From Variovorax paradoxus NBRC 15149 (GTDB taxonomy: Bacteria; Pseudomonadota; Gammaproteobacteria; Burkholderiales; Burkholderiaceae_C), in NCBI RefSeq assembly GCF_001591365.1, contig NZ_BCUT01000001.1, positions 2,914,001 to 2,978,000 of the forward strand: DNA of 64,000 bases, in the 5' to 3' direction. Position numbers and translations under genes: made by a program. Shown in pieces: positions 18,071-26,694 of the stretch; positions within the stretch are counted from its first letter, which is position 1; each line of letters starts with the position of its first letter. Below the pieces are notes generated by a model, which was given only the letters and a program-made list of their open reading frames with translations, did not search any database and was not told where the DNA came from.

Positions 18071-20164
18071 ATGAAAAAGATCCACTCCGGTTGGCTTGCG
18101 CTCGCCGGTGCATTGCTGTGCCTGGGCAGCTCGCCCGCCGCGGCGCAGGCCTCGGCCGCCAAGCAGGTGAACGGCGACTTCGTTCGCGCCAATGCGGCCC
18201 AGAAGAAGACGCCCGACTGGCCGAGCTACGGCCTGGACTACGCCGAGTCGCGCTTCAGCAAGCTCGACCAGGTGAATGCCGGCAACGTGAAGCAGCTGGG
18301 GCTGGCCTGGTCCTACAACCTCGAGTCCACGCGCGGCGTCGAGGCCACGCCGCTGGTGGTGGACGGCGTCATGTACGTGACCGCGTCGTGGAGCGTGGTG
18401 CATGCCATCGACACGCGCACCGGGCAGAAGCTCTGGAGCTTCGATCCGCAGGTCGACAAGTCCAAGGGCTTCAGGGGCTGCTGCGACGTGGTGAACCGCG
18501 GCGTGGCGCTGCACGAGGGCAAGGTCTACGTCGGCGCCTTCGACGGACGGCTGATCGCGCTCGACGCGGCCACCGGGCAGAAGGTCTGGGAGAAGAACAC
18601 CATCGAGGGGCAAAAGGGCAGCTACACCATCACCGGCGCGCCGCGCGTCTTCAAGGGCAAGGTCATCATCGGCAACGGCGGCGCCGAGTACGGCGTGCGC
18701 GGCTATGTCACGGCCTACGACGCGAAGACCGGCGAGCAGAAGTGGCGCTGGTTCGTGGTGCCGGGCGACCCGGCCAAGCCCTTCGAGGACGAATCGATGG
18801 CGCGCGCCGCCAAGACCTGGGACCCTTCGGGCAAGTACTGGGAGGCCGGCGGCGGCGGCACCGCATGGGACAGCTTCGCCTTCGACCCCGAGCTCAACCT
18901 GATGTACGTGGGCACCGGCAACGGCTCGCCCTGGGCGCACAAGAAGCGCAGCCCCAAGGGCGGCGACAACCTCTACCTGGGCTCGGTGGTGGCCCTGAAC
19001 CCCGACACCGGCAAGTACGTGTGGCACTACCAGGAGACGCCCGGCGACAACTGGGACTACACCTCCACCCAGTCGATGATCCTGGCCAACGTCACGCTCG
19101 GCGGCAAGGCGCGCAAGGTGCTGCTGCATGCGCCGAAGAACGGCTTCTTCTTCGTCATCGACCGCACCAACGGCAAGTTCATCTCGGCGAAGAATTTCGT
19201 CGACGTGAACTGGGCCACGGGCTACGACAAGAACGGCCGCCCCATCGAGATCGCGGCCGCGCGCCAGAACGACAAGCCCGGCGACAGCATTCCCGGCCCC
19301 TTCGGTGCGCACAACTGGCACCCGATGTCGTTCAACCCGCAGACCGGCCTGGCCTACCTGCCGGCGCAGAACATCCCGATCAACCTGATGGACGACAAGG
19401 ACTGGAAGTTCGACCAGAACGCACCGGGCCGGCCGCACGCCGCGCTCGGCTGGAACACCGCCATGTTCGCCAACGCCGAGCCGCCCAAGAGCAAGCCCTT
19501 CGGCCGCCTCGTCGCCTGGGACCCGGTGGCGCAGAAGGAGGCCTGGGGCGTGGACTACGTCTCGCCCTGGAACGGCGGCACGCTCACCACCGCCGGCAAC
19601 CTGGTGTTCCAGGGCACGGCCGACGGCCGCCTGGTGGCCTACAACGCGAAGACCGGCGAGAAGCTCTGGGAAACGGCCACCGGCACCGGCGTGGTGGCCG
19701 CGCCCACCACCTACATGGTCGATGGCAAGCAGTACGTGTCGGTCGCGGTGGGCTGGGGCGGCGTGTACGGCCTCGCGCAGCGCGCCACCGAGCGGCAGGG
19801 TCCGGGCACGGTCTACACCTTTGCCGTGGGCGGCAGCGCGAAGATGCCCGAGTTCGTGCAGTACCGCATGGACAAGCTGGTGCAGGGCGTGAAGTACGAC
19901 CCCGCCAAGGTCCAGGCCGGCACCATGCTCTATGTGAGCAACTGCGTGTTCTGCCACGGCGTGCCGGGCGTGGACCGCGGCGGCAACATCCCGAACCTCG
20001 GCTACATGGATGCGGCCTACATCGAGAACCTCGACAAGTTCATCCTCAAGGGCCCGGCCATGGCGCGCGGCATGCCCGACTTCACGGGCAAGCTCTCGGG
20101 CGAGGACATCGAGAGCATCAAGGCCTTCATCCAGGGCACGGCCGACGCGATCCGGCCGAAGTGA
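18071..20164 (+). CDS. Quinohaemoprotein alcohol dehydrogenase (PQQ plus C-terminal cytochrome c)
   Basis: A 697-residue periplasmic enzyme. It has a signal peptide (1-26), an eight-bladed PQQ propeller and a C-terminal cytochrome c domain with CVFCH at 625-629 and a likely Met ligand at 668 (ARGMPDF). The adjacent cysteines C137-C138 (FRGCCDVV) give the rare vicinal disulfide of quinoprotein alcohol dehydrogenases. TGNGSPW and DNWDYTS supply the calcium-binding Asn and catalytic Asp. This is the type II (soluble quinohaemoprotein) arrangement, oxidising alcohols and passing electrons through its own haem. ATG 18071 follows aaaggag. A hairpin at 20185-20204 sits at the convergent 3' end. Confidence 0.94.
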   Translation: MKKIHSGWLALAGALLCLGSSPAAAQASAAKQVNGDFVRANAAQKKTPDWPSYGLDYAESRFSKLDQVNAGNVKQLGLAWSYNLESTRGVEATPLVVDGVMYVTASWSVVHAIDTRTGQKLWSFDPQVDKSKGFRGCCDVVNRGVALHEGKVYVGAFDGRLIALDAATGQKVWEKNTIEGQKGSYTITGAPRVFKGKVIIGNGGAEYGVRGYVTAYDAKTGEQKWRWFVVPGDPAKPFEDESMARAAKTWDPSGKYWEAGGGGTAWDSFAFDPELNLMYVGTGNGSPWAHKKRSPKGGDNLYLGSVVALNPDTGKYVWHYQETPGDNWDYTSTQSMILANVTLGGKARKVLLHAPKNGFFFVIDRTNGKFISAKNFVDVNWATGYDKNGRPIEIAAARQNDKPGDSIPGPFGAHNWHPMSFNPQTGLAYLPAQNIPINLMDDKDWKFDQNAPGRPHAALGWNTAMFANAEPPKSKPFGRLVAWDPVAQKEAWGVDYVSPWNGGTLTTAGNLVFQGTADGRLVAYNAKTGEKLWETATGTGVVAAPTTYMVDGKQYVSVAVGWGGVYGLAQRATERQGPGTVYTFAVGGSAKMPEFVQYRMDKLVQGVKYDPAKVQAGTMLYVSNCVFCHGVPGVDRGGNIPNLGYMDAAYIENLDKFILKGPAMARGMPDFTGKLSGEDIESIKAFIQGTADAIRPK

Positions 20165-20194
20165 GGCCGCGGGGCTGCAAGCGGCGCGGGCCGG

Positions 20195-21232
20195 TCAGCC
20201 CGCGAGCCGCAGCTCCTGGATCAGGCCCGCCACGTTGCCCACCTGCAGCTTGTCGTAGATCGACTGGATGTGGTTTCGCACGGTGGCGGGCGAGCGGTTC
20301 AGCATGGCCGCGATGTCCTTGTGCGTGTCGCCGCGGGCCAGCAGCTCGGCAATGGTGTGCTCGCGCGGCGTCAGGCTGTCGGCCAGGCAGCGCATGCGGC
20401 TCTTGAGGAACAGCAACCGCTGCTCCACGTGGTGCGTGACCACGACCGCCCGGCCGCTGTAGCGCGCATGGCCGCCGAGGAAGTGCTTGAGCAGCGCATC
20501 GGGCAGGGTCCGCCCGTGCCAGGACGGCCACTCGGCCTTCATCGTCGCCTCGAAGGGGCCGTCGGCGTGATAGAGCACGCCGCGCAGGTCGCCGATGGCG
20601 GAGCCGCCGGGCGCCTGGCCACCGGTCTCGAGCCGGTCGAGGTGCACGATGCGGTTGAGCGCCAGCGCCTGCATCACGTGCGGCGCGAGGCTCGCGAGCA
20701 GCTGCCGTTCGTCTTCGGTGCCGTGCGCATCGGGGTCCGAGCGGAACAGGCTGAGCCAGTGCACGAAATTCGTCTGCGGGTGCACGTCCGAGCTGATGAA
20801 GAAGTTGGACTGCTCGAAGCGCTCGCCATATGCGCGCAGCTGCGCCTGGTCCTTGCGGTGGAACCAGGCATTGGCATTGAACGAGAGCGTCGACTTCGGC
20901 CGCTTGCCCACTTCCACCGCGGCGGTGTCGAGGTGCTTCACCTCTTCATAGGCCGCCAGCATTTCCGCTGGCTGGTTGTGCAGGTGGATGGTGTGGATGT
21001 CGATGCCGCTGTCGGTGCGGGTGGCGGTGCCCCACATCGACGAGTCGAAGGCCAGCACCGGCTTGATGAGATCGAGCGCGGCATCCTGGAAGGCATCGAT
21101 CGGCAGCTCGTGCGAGAGCCGGTAGAGCCGCAGCAGCAGCTCGCTGAAGTCGTGCAGGGCGGCAGGCCGGGTCATCGCCGAAGTTTTCCATCGCGCCCGC
21201 GCAGCGCGCATCCCATGTTCAGGTGATTCCAT
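20195..21232 (-). CDS. LuxR-family transcriptional regulator
   Basis: A 345-residue regulator. The C-terminal LuxR HTH is at about 285-340 (LTPREHTIAELLARGDTHKD then RSPATVRNHIQSIYDKL), preceded by a long sensory region with no recognisable autoinducer domain. It converges on the quinohaemoprotein gene and is divergent from the poly-glycine lipoprotein gene. In other bacteria LuxR-type regulators sit beside quinoprotein alcohol dehydrogenases, so a link is possible but unproved. The start is uncertain: in-frame ATGs at 21211 and 21175 (MTRPAALHDF) are equally credible, and none has a strong ribosome-binding site. Confidence 0.85.
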   Translation of the reverse strand: MESPEHGMRAARARWKTSAMTRPAALHDFSELLLRLYRLSHELPIDAFQDAALDLIKPVLAFDSSMWGTATRTDSGIDIHTIHLHNQPAEMLAAYEEVKHLDTAAVEVGKRPKSTLSFNANAWFHRKDQAQLRAYGERFEQSNFFISSDVHPQTNFVHWLSLFRSDPDAHGTEDERQLLASLAPHVMQALALNRIVHLDRLETGGQAPGGSAIGDLRGVLYHADGPFEATMKAEWPSWHGRTLPDALLKHFLGGHARYSGRAVVVTHHVEQRLLFLKSRMRCLADSLTPREHTIAELLARGDTHKDIAAMLNRSPATVRNHIQSIYDKLQVGNVAGLIQELRLAG

Positions 21233-21258
21233 CCTGCGGCCCGCCGGCGGATTTCAAG

Positions 21259-21284
21259 AATGATGCATTTGCATCATTTTTTTT
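21259..21284 (+). terminator. Terminator-like hairpin with T8 tract
   Basis: AATGATGCA (21259-21267) and TGCATCATT (21270-21278) form a perfect 9-bp stem with a 2-nt loop. It runs into eight T residues (21277-21284) on the + strand. No + strand gene lies just upstream, because the LuxR gene is antisense. It may end an unseen short transcript or act as an operator. Confidence 0.45.
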
Positions 21285-21309
21285 GGAAAAGTGAAAGCTA
21301 TTGTTTGCA

Positions 21310-21332
21310 GGCCCCGGATGGTCCGGGGCTTT
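21310..21332 (+). terminator. GC-rich terminator-like hairpin in lipoprotein gene leader
   Basis: GCCCCGGA (21311-21318) and TCCGGGGC (21322-21329) make a perfect 8-bp stem with loop TGG, followed by TTTC. It lies 27 nt before the lipoprotein ATG and about 30 nt after the previous hairpin. It could attenuate transcription into that gene or end a short RNA. Confidence 0.4.
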
Positions 21333-21356
21333 CAAACCTTTTCGAAGAGCCCACCG

Positions 21357-23483
21357 ATGCCCTCTCTCACCCGCAAGATTCCCCATGCGCTGTCCGTTGT
21401 CACCCTGGCGCTGCTTGGCGCGTGCGGCGGAGGAGGTGGAGGTGGTGGTGGTGGCGGCGGCGGGTTCGGCTTCATCCCGCCGGCCTCGAACGGCGGCGAC
21501 CCGCCCGCGGCGGCCGGCACCACCTTGAGCGGCACCGTCGCCACCGGCGCAGCCCTGGCCGGCGCGGTGCTCACGGTGTTCGACCAGACCGGCGCCAAGG
21601 TCTGCGAAGTGACCACCACGGCCGAAGGCAGCTACAGCTGCTCGCTGCCCGCCGGCACCAAGGCGCCGCTGGTGATCCAGGCCGTGCGCGACGACCTCAC
21701 CCTCTACAGCACCACCGCCAGCACCGCCACCGGCACCACCAACGTGACGCCGCTGACCACCATCGTGGTGGCGCAGCTCGCGCCCAACGGCGATCCGGCC
21801 AAGCTGGCCGCCGCGATCCAGGCCGACGCCGGCGCCGTCACGGCAGGGTCGATCGGCGACCAGGTGTCCAAGCTGCTGGCTGCGCTGCAGCCGCTGCTGA
21901 GCGCACTCGACGCGAGCATCGACCCGATGAGCGGCGAGTTCCAGGCCAACGGCACCGGCCAGGACCGCGTGCTCGACGCGCTCAACGTGTCGGTGCGCCC
22001 CGACGGCACGGCATCCAACATCGAGATCACGGTGAAGGCGCTGCCCGCCGGCGACGACAGCCCGCCGGTGTCCATCGTCTTTCGCAGCGGCGACGCCACC
22101 ATTGCAAAGCTGCCCGCCATCGATGCCGCAACGCTGGTGCAGCCGCCCACGCCGGCCATGGTGCAGGCGCTGCTCGATCGCATCAACGCCTGCTATGCGC
22201 TGCCGCTCGCACAGCGCGTCGACAGCCCCATCGAGGCCGACGGCAATGCCTACGGCAGCGCCGCCAACGTGGTGGCGCCGGCCTGCCGCACGCTGTTCGT
22301 GAACGACGATCCGGCCAGCTTCGTGGCGGCCGGCGCGCCCATCGGCCGCGTGAGCAGCGGTGCGCGCCGCTCGTTCGAAAGCCTGTTCCGCTCCGGCCCC
22401 ACCAACCTGAAGCACGACCGCGGCAACTTCGAATACTTCCACAAGAACGGCGACATCGCTCTCACCTACCGCTGGACCGACGTCCTGGGCAACACCGACA
22501 ACGACGTCTTCAACGCGAAGATCGTGGACGGTGCGCTGAAGCTCACCGGCAACGGCAACACCTACCGCGCCTTCGTGCGTCCCCAGCTCGACAAGAAGGA
22601 CTACCTGAAGCACCAGAACCTGGTGTTCCATTCGGTCGGCTACGCGGTTTCGGTCGACAACGTGCGCGACGGCAATGGCAACCCGGTGCTGTCGAAGGTG
22701 GTGGCAACCACCGCATCGCTGCCCGGCAAGGAACTGGTGCTGGTGCCCAAGGCCGGCCTCAACACGCTGGTGCTCACGCCGGACGGCACGGCCGGTTCGG
22801 CCCTGAATTCGGCGGTATGGCGCATGTCCGCACGCTACCTGGACCCGGCCCAGCCCGGCAGCCCGAGCGATTTCGACAACGCCAACCTCTTTGCCACGCC
22901 GGCGTACACCGACGAGGAGCTTGGCAAGATCGCCGACCAGTCGGTGTGGAAGCTCGAGTTCTTCCACGCCGACGGCGCGACGCCGAACGTGGTGCAGTAC
23001 GTGCGCACCTTCTCCCGCGTGCCCACCATCGCGGAAGCCGTGCAGACGCCCATGGTGGAACTCACGCCCGCGCTGCGTGCGGAAGTGCTCGCGGAAAGCC
23101 TGGGCAGCCCGCGCGGCATCGTCTTTGCGGCACCCACGCCTTCGGAGCCCAACAACGTCGACTTCAGCGCCGACGGCGGCCTCGACGGCTGGACGGTTCC
23201 GGCCGGTGCGCTCGCGCCCACCTCGTTCAGCGTCTTCGGCAGGGCGCCGGGCGCCGGCGGCGCGCGCTTCAGCGAAACCGTCACCGTGCGCAGCACCGCG
23301 CGCAAGGCCATGGTCTATTGCCAGCCGGTGGGCGCGAGCGACACGCACTGCGTGCCGGCCGGCAACAGCAGCTGGCAGTACGCCCAGGGCTCCTCGATCA
23401 GCACCTTCGGCTTCACGGCCCGCACCACGCGCCAGGTCGACGTGCGCAAGAACTTCGAGGTGTGGACGGTCACGCTGCCCTGA
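21357..23483 (+). CDS. Large putative outer-membrane or periplasmic lipoprotein with poly-glycine linker
   Basis: A 708-residue protein of unknown function. The ATG at 21357 gives a lipoprotein signal ending LLGAC, so Cys23 would be lipidated; the in-frame ATG at 21291 would add 22 unlikely residues. Thirteen consecutive Gly (24-36) follow the Cys as a flexible tether. A short beta-sandwich carboxypeptidase-regulatory-like module comes next (about 50-105; SGTVATGAALAGAVLTVFD). The rest is a long region with no family I recognise, rich in Asn, Asp and Thr. The gene stands alone, with hairpins before it and a strong terminator after it. Surface binding or cell-wall association is possible but unproved. 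Confidence 0.75.
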   Translation: MPSLTRKIPHALSVVTLALLGACGGGGGGGGGGGGGFGFIPPASNGGDPPAAAGTTLSGTVATGAALAGAVLTVFDQTGAKVCEVTTTAEGSYSCSLPAGTKAPLVIQAVRDDLTLYSTTASTATGTTNVTPLTTIVVAQLAPNGDPAKLAAAIQADAGAVTAGSIGDQVSKLLAALQPLLSALDASIDPMSGEFQANGTGQDRVLDALNVSVRPDGTASNIEITVKALPAGDDSPPVSIVFRSGDATIAKLPAIDAATLVQPPTPAMVQALLDRINACYALPLAQRVDSPIEADGNAYGSAANVVAPACRTLFVNDDPASFVAAGAPIGRVSSGARRSFESLFRSGPTNLKHDRGNFEYFHKNGDIALTYRWTDVLGNTDNDVFNAKIVDGALKLTGNGNTYRAFVRPQLDKKDYLKHQNLVFHSVGYAVSVDNVRDGNGNPVLSKVVATTASLPGKELVLVPKAGLNTLVLTPDGTAGSALNSAVWRMSARYLDPAQPGSPSDFDNANLFATPAYTDEELGKIADQSVWKLEFFHADGATPNVVQYVRTFSRVPTIAEAVQTPMVELTPALRAEVLAESLGSPRGIVFAAPTPSEPNNVDFSADGGLDGWTVPAGALAPTSFSVFGRAPGAGGARFSETVTVRSTARKAMVYCQPVGASDTHCVPAGNSSWQYAQGSSISTFGFTARTTRQVDVRKNFEVWTVTLP

Positions 23484-23502
23484 TTTTTTCTGCTGTCACG
23501 CC

Positions 23503-23545
23503 ATGAAAAAAGCCGCCGGTCCCGAGGGCCGGCGGCTCTTTTTTT
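23503..23545. terminator. Bidirectional intrinsic terminator
   Basis: AGCCGCCGG (23511-23519) and CCGGCGGCT (23529-23537) form a perfect 9-bp stem with a 9-nt loop. An A-run on the left and seven T residues on the right (23539-23545) allow termination from both sides. It separates the converging lipoprotein and Bug genes. Confidence 0.9.
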
Positions 23546-23559
23546 GAGCGCGGGGGAAA

Positions 23560-24534
23560 TCAGTCGGCGTACACGCCGGCGGCCTTGATGATCGGGCCCC
23601 ACTTGGCAATTTCCGCCGAGACGAACTTCTTGTGCTCGGCCGGCTCGGTGCGCTTGTCGGTGGTGATCACCGCGCCCAGCGCTTCCTCGCGCTTGATGAA
23701 GCCCGGGTCCTTCATGGCGGCCTTGATGGCTTCGTTGAGCTTCTTCAGCACCGGTGCCGGCGTGCCCTTGGGCGCGTACACGCCGTGCCAGATCGAAACC
23801 TCGAAGTCCTTCAGGCCCGATTCGGCGAGCGTCGGCAGGTCCTTCAGGGCCGGCGTGGTCAGGCGCTTGCTGGTGGTCACGGCGTAGGCCTTGACCTTCT
23901 TGGCCTCGATCTGCGAGGTGGTGTTGGTGGTCTGGTCGCACAGGAGGTCGATCTGGCCGCCCAGCAGGTCGGCGATGGCCGGCGCGGTGCCCTTGTAGGG
24001 AACCGGCGTCATCTCGACCTTGAGCGCGCTCTGGAACAAGAGGCCGCACAGGTGCGAGGCGGCGCCCAGGCCGGCATTGCCGAGGTTGATCTTGCCCTTG
24101 TTGGCCGCGATCCAGGCCGTGAGCTCCTTGTAGTTGTTGGCCGGCAGCGTCGGCTTGCCGATGAGCGTCATCGGCACTTCATTGACCATGCCCAGGTATT
24201 CGAAGTCGTTCTCCACGTTGAACGGCAGCTTGCGGTAGAGCGCAGGCATCGTCGACATGCCGATGTGGTTGAGCAGCAGCGTGTAGCCGTCCGGCGCCGC
24301 GCGGGCCACCTTGGCGGTACCGATGGAGCTGCCGGCGCCCGCGGTGTTGTCCACCACGATCGTCGTGCCCAGGGTCTTTTGCAGGGCTTCGGCCAGGTCG
24401 CGGGCCACGCGGTCGGTCGGGCCGCCGGCGGAGAAAGGCACCACCAGCGTGACGGTCTTGCCTGCGGGGAAATCCTGGGCATGGGCGCCGGCGGCAGCAG
24501 CGGCGAATGCCGTGAGTGCAAGCAGTTTCTTCAT
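23560..24534 (-). CDS. Bug/TctC-family tripartite tricarboxylate transporter binding protein (orphan)
   Basis: A 324-residue periplasmic binding protein. The ATG at 24534 starts the signal peptide MKKLLALTAFAAAAAGAHAQ; an ATG 27 nt upstream was rejected because GAGAGACACTC provides a Shine-Dalgarno for this one. Family signatures are VTLVVPFSAGGPTDRVAR, LLLNHIGMSTMPALY, VPYKGTAPAIADLLGGQID and WHGVYAPKGTPAPVL. No tctA or tctB membrane genes are adjacent, as is common for the expanded Bug set of Comamonadaceae and Bordetella. The ligand, usually a carboxylate, is unknown. Confidence 0.92.
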   Translation of the reverse strand: MKKLLALTAFAAAAAGAHAQDFPAGKTVTLVVPFSAGGPTDRVARDLAEALQKTLGTTIVVDNTAGAGSSIGTAKVARAAPDGYTLLLNHIGMSTMPALYRKLPFNVENDFEYLGMVNEVPMTLIGKPTLPANNYKELTAWIAANKGKINLGNAGLGAASHLCGLLFQSALKVEMTPVPYKGTAPAIADLLGGQIDLLCDQTTNTTSQIEAKKVKAYAVTTSKRLTTPALKDLPTLAESGLKDFEVSIWHGVYAPKGTPAPVLKKLNEAIKAAMKDPGFIKREEALGAVITTDKRTEPAEHKKFVSAEIAKWGPIIKAAGVYAD

Positions 24535-24738
24535 GAGTGTCTCTCGGTTGGTGAAATTCAAAAATGGCCGCGATCATAAAGGCTGACCATGACCTGACGA
24601 ATAGCGAATAGCCCTTAGGGGTGGGCCGAGATGCGCCCCTTCCTGGGGCATGATGCGGCTCGCAAGCCGCGCCTGGAGGGGCGCGAAGAAAAACCACAAC
24701 ACCGCAGGCCTTCGGGCCGCATCGAGGAGGAAATTCCA

Positions 24739-25929
24739 ATGGATCCATGGGTCTATCCGCGCGAGCGCTGGCTCGGCAACATCACGCTCGGGCTTGGCCT
24801 GCTGGTCTGGGCGCTGCTGGTCCTGGGCACCCTGGGCATCGCGCTCGTCTATGTGCTGCTCGGCTTCATCGCCTACGTGTTCGCGCAATCGGCCGTCATC
24901 GCCTGGATCAAGGGCACGGCCGTGAAGCTCTCCCCCACCCAGCTGCCGGAACTGCATGCGCGGTTCCTGGCCTGCTGCGGCCATCTGGGCATCCAGAACC
25001 CGCCCGAGGCCTACCTGCTGCACGGCGACGGCATCTTCAATGCCTTTGCCACGCGCTTCTTCGGCCGCAACTTCGTGGTGCTGCTGTCCGACGTGGTCGA
25101 CGCCATGGAAGCCCAGCCCGACGGCATCAACTTCTACATCGGCCACGAGCTCGGCCATATCCGGCGCGGCCATCTCACGGGCCACATCTGGCGCGCCCCG
25201 GTGCTGTGGCTGCCGCTGCTCGGCGCCGCCTATTCGCGGGCCCAGGAATACACCTGCGACCTGCATGGCGCCGCCTGCTGCACGCAGACCGACTCCGCGC
25301 CCCGCGCGCTCGTGGCGCTGGCCGCCGGCGCGCAGCAGTGGCGCCACGTCGACCTGCAGCGCTACGCCGACCAGTCGGTGGGCAACAGCGGCTTCTGGGC
25401 CTCGTTCCATGAACTGATCGCCGGCTACCCCTGGCTCACCAAGCGCGTGGCGCGCGCCATCGATCCGGGCGCGAAGCTGCCGAGCCGCAATCCGGTGGCC
25501 TACCTGCTCGCGGTCTTCGTGCCGTACGCCGGCCGAGCCGGCGGCGGCGCGCTGGCGCTTCTGGTGGTGGTGGCCATCATCGGCGTGCTGGCCGCGGTGG
25601 CGCTGCCGGCCTATCAGCAATACGAGTCGCGCGCGGCCGTTTCGCAGGCCTGGTCCGAAGCCGCACCGGTGCGCGAAGCGCTCGGCAGCTACTACAAGCA
25701 GAAGGAAGAGATTCCCGATTCCCTGGCTGCGGCCGGCGCACCCGAAACCCTGCCAGGCGGCTCGGAGCTGACGCTCGACCCCGACACCATGGTGGTCGAG
25801 GCGGTGCTTCCAAAGGCCAAGGGCACGCTGCGCATGGAGCCCTCGGCCACCGAGGACGGCATCGCGTGGAACTGCGTGGCCGGCGACGGCCTCCAGGACA
25901 AGGCGCTGCCGGCCAGCTGCCGCAAATAG
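24739..25929 (+). CDS. M48 zinc metalloprotease fused to a type IV pilin-like domain
   Basis: A 396-residue membrane protein. The N-terminus has two close hydrophobic segments (about 13-55). A gluzincin domain follows with the catalytic motif HELGH at 136-140 and a probable third ligand Glu in SRAQEYTCD. The C-terminal ~125 residues look like a type IVa pilin: a hydrophobic helix at about 270-290 ending IIGVLAAVALPAYQQY, then a small domain with two Cys bracketing a D-loop. It lacks the prepilin G-FTLIE cleavage site, so it is not processed as a pilin. A strong gaggagg precedes ATG 24739. It is divergent from the Bug gene. Substrate and role are unknown. Confidence 0.85.
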   Translation: MDPWVYPRERWLGNITLGLGLLVWALLVLGTLGIALVYVLLGFIAYVFAQSAVIAWIKGTAVKLSPTQLPELHARFLACCGHLGIQNPPEAYLLHGDGIFNAFATRFFGRNFVVLLSDVVDAMEAQPDGINFYIGHELGHIRRGHLTGHIWRAPVLWLPLLGAAYSRAQEYTCDLHGAACCTQTDSAPRALVALAAGAQQWRHVDLQRYADQSVGNSGFWASFHELIAGYPWLTKRVARAIDPGAKLPSRNPVAYLLAVFVPYAGRAGGGALALLVVVAIIGVLAAVALPAYQQYESRAAVSQAWSEAAPVREALGSYYKQKEEIPDSLAAAGAPETLPGGSELTLDPDTMVVEAVLPKAKGTLRMEPSATEDGIAWNCVAGDGLQDKALPASCRK

Positions 25930-26074
25930 CAGCGGCACGCCGTAAAAGAAGGTTGCCGCCCGTCGAACCGTCCGACAGGCGGACCCGGCGCGCGCCGATG
26001 CGCGCCGCGGGCGCGGGCCCTAGGGTGAAGTGTCGTTGCCATCAAAAGAACCACCTTCAAGGAGTGACTCACCC

Positions 26075-26650
26075 ATGCCCACCACCATCTCTTCTTCTTC
26101 ACTGGACGGAATGAAGGTTGCCATCCTCGTGGCGGACGGCTTCGAGCAGGCCGAGATGACCGAGCCGCGCAAGGCGCTTGAGCTGGCCGGCGCACAGACG
26201 CAGATCGTTTCGCCGCTCGACGGCAGCGTGCGCGCCTGGAAGCAGCTCGAGCCCGCCGGCACCTTCGAGGTCGACGTGCCGCTCAAGAACGCCGATGCCG
26301 ACGACTTCGACGCGCTGCTGCTGCCCGGCGGCGTCGCCAACCCCGACGCGCTGCGCATCAACCAGAAGGCCGTGGCCTTCGTGCGTGCCTTCGTCGAGTC
26401 GGGCAGGCCCATCGCGGCCATCTGCCACGGGCCCTGGACGCTCATCGATGCCGGCGGCGTGCAGGGGCGCAGGATGACCTCGTGGCCTTCGCTGCGCGCC
26501 GACCTGCACAACGCCGGCGCAAAGTGGGTCGACAAGGAGGTGGTGGTCGACAGCGGCCTGGTGACGAGCCGCAGGCCCGGCGACCTGCCCGCGTTCATCC
26601 GCGAGATGACGACGATGTTCGAGCTCGCGCACGAGGCTGCGATCCATTGA
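26075..26650 (+). CDS. DJ-1/PfpI-family protein (YhbO-like protease/deglycase type)
   Basis: A 191-residue cytosolic protein. The nucleophile elbow is AAICHGPWTLIDAGG, with the catalytic Cys followed by His, and a Glu lies in the DGFEQAEMTEP segment near residue 24-29. Length and pattern fit the YhbO/PfpI subgroup, linked to stress resistance and debated glyoxalase or deglycase activity. ATG 26075 follows aaggag with good spacing; the in-frame ATG at 26030 adds a Ser/Pro-rich leader and was rejected. It appears to be a single-gene unit. Confidence 0.92.
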   Translation: MPTTISSSSLDGMKVAILVADGFEQAEMTEPRKALELAGAQTQIVSPLDGSVRAWKQLEPAGTFEVDVPLKNADADDFDALLLPGGVANPDALRINQKAVAFVRAFVESGRPIAAICHGPWTLIDAGGVQGRRMTSWPSLRADLHNAGAKWVDKEVVVDSGLVTSRRPGDLPAFIREMTTMFELAHEAAIH

Positions 26651-26694
26651 GCATGGGGCGGTGAAGCGCGCGCGGCGCCTGCCCGGGACCGCCG

